Source: Flavobacteriales bacterium (lineage in GTDB: Bacteria > Bacteroidota > Bacteroidia > Flavobacteriales_D > Parvicellaceae). From it: DNA of 64,000 nt. Location of the stretch: positions 62,001 through 126,000 of the forward strand of contig JAOASC010000020.1 of the NCBI GenBank assembly GCA_025210295.1, in the 5' to 3' direction. Position 1 is the first letter of the stretch. Each line of letters starts with the position of its first letter. This document shows positions 63,823 through 64,000 of this stretch, in pieces. Below the pieces are notes generated by a model. That model had not been told where the DNA came from. It did not search any database and worked only from the letters and a program-made list of their open reading frames with translations. Both the position numbers and the translations under genes were made by a program.

Positions 63823-64000
63823 TTACATTCCCTCAAAAATCATAATATCTCTTACCTCAACTTTACCACCATTCTTTAAAACTGGGCATCCTTTTCCTAA
63901 AGCTACAGCTTCATCAATATTGTCGGCTGAAACAACAATATAACCTCCAACAATTTCTTTTAACTCAGCATATGGTCCATCAGTAATCGATCCATCAGCA
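63823..64000 (-). CDS. YCII-related (DGPF) domain protein, 5' end outside the window
   Basis: A frame entering from the right edge ends at TAA 63825-63823. The visible 58 residues include ITDGPYAELKEIVGGYIVVSADNIDEA and PVLKNGGKVEVRDIMIFEGM, the end of a YCII-related domain. Such proteins are regular neighbours of this ECF type. The sigma gene starts 13 bases after the stop. Confidence 0.85.
   Translation of the reverse strand, partial: ADGSITDGPYAELKEIVGGYIVVSADNIDEAVALGKGCPVLKNGGKVEVRDIMIFEGM

Overview
The window is AT-rich bacterial chromosome from the phylum Bacteroidota, most likely a marine member of the Flavobacteriales. The evidence is direct: many genes carry the TAnnTTTG type of -7 promoter element just upstream of the start codon, Shine-Dalgarno sequences are largely absent, and there are type IX secretion signals (CHU_C domains at 1-493, a type A sorting domain on a phospholipase D-like protein at 41737-43269), OmpA/PD40/TPR proteins, DUF1573 proteins and many small lipoproteins. 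I see no tRNA, rRNA, CRISPR array, prophage or intact insertion sequence, and TAG is used as a normal stop.

Layout. 1-4.7 kb (+): two CHU_C proteins, a transaldolase-like enzyme fused to a CBS pair, a 40-residue lipoprotein, a ferredoxin, an exported protein of unknown role and a saccharopine/alanine dehydrogenase-like enzyme. 4.7-9.6 kb (-): a tightly coupled operon with a DnaQ-like exonuclease/GIY-YIG fusion, ruvX/yqgF (broken by an in-frame TAG), a divergent Lgt-like membrane transferase, a radical SAM enzyme resembling the MJ0619/tetraether-synthase family, and three tandem mini membrane proteins that look like paralogues. 9.6-12.8 kb (+): three membrane genes, one with a voltage-sensor-like four-helix domain and no pore. 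12.8-21.6 kb: ligA, pepD, a membrane/SUKH-like protein, an S9 peptidase and a CPBP protease. 21.6-33.5 kb (-): two glycosyltransferases, an LptF/LptG permease, radC, kbl, an AlkD-like gene, pcm, a GT-C glycosyltransferase, phhA, mazG and a lipoprotein-YqaE fusion. 33.5-46.8 kb: an OmpA protein with a C-terminal DUF1573, two more DUF1573 proteins, cyclophilin, a PaaG-like hydratase, fabI, a secreted PLD, purS and pssA. 46.9-54.6 kb: a DoxX/MauE-thioredoxin fusion, about 1 kb of repeats, a DUF368 protein, two lipoproteins and a large GT-C enzyme. 54.6-60.3 kb (-): an MscS-like channel next to a 1665-residue SLC12-type transporter fused to a coiled region and an AAA+-like domain. 60.4-64 kb: small membrane genes, then an ECF sigma factor with a YCII partner cut by the window edge.

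The two best candidates for an undescribed system are the radical SAM / Lgt-like / mini membrane protein operon at 5.1-8.2 kb, which I infer may modify a membrane lipid or lipoprotein, and the giant SLC12-AAA+ fusion beside an MscS channel at 54.6-60.3 kb, which I infer may control ion flux or turgor. Other notable points are the amber codon in ruvX, an interspersed 89-bp repeat in three copies flanked by 7- and 8-nt periodic arrays, and several promoters so close to the start codon that the mRNAs are probably leaderless.
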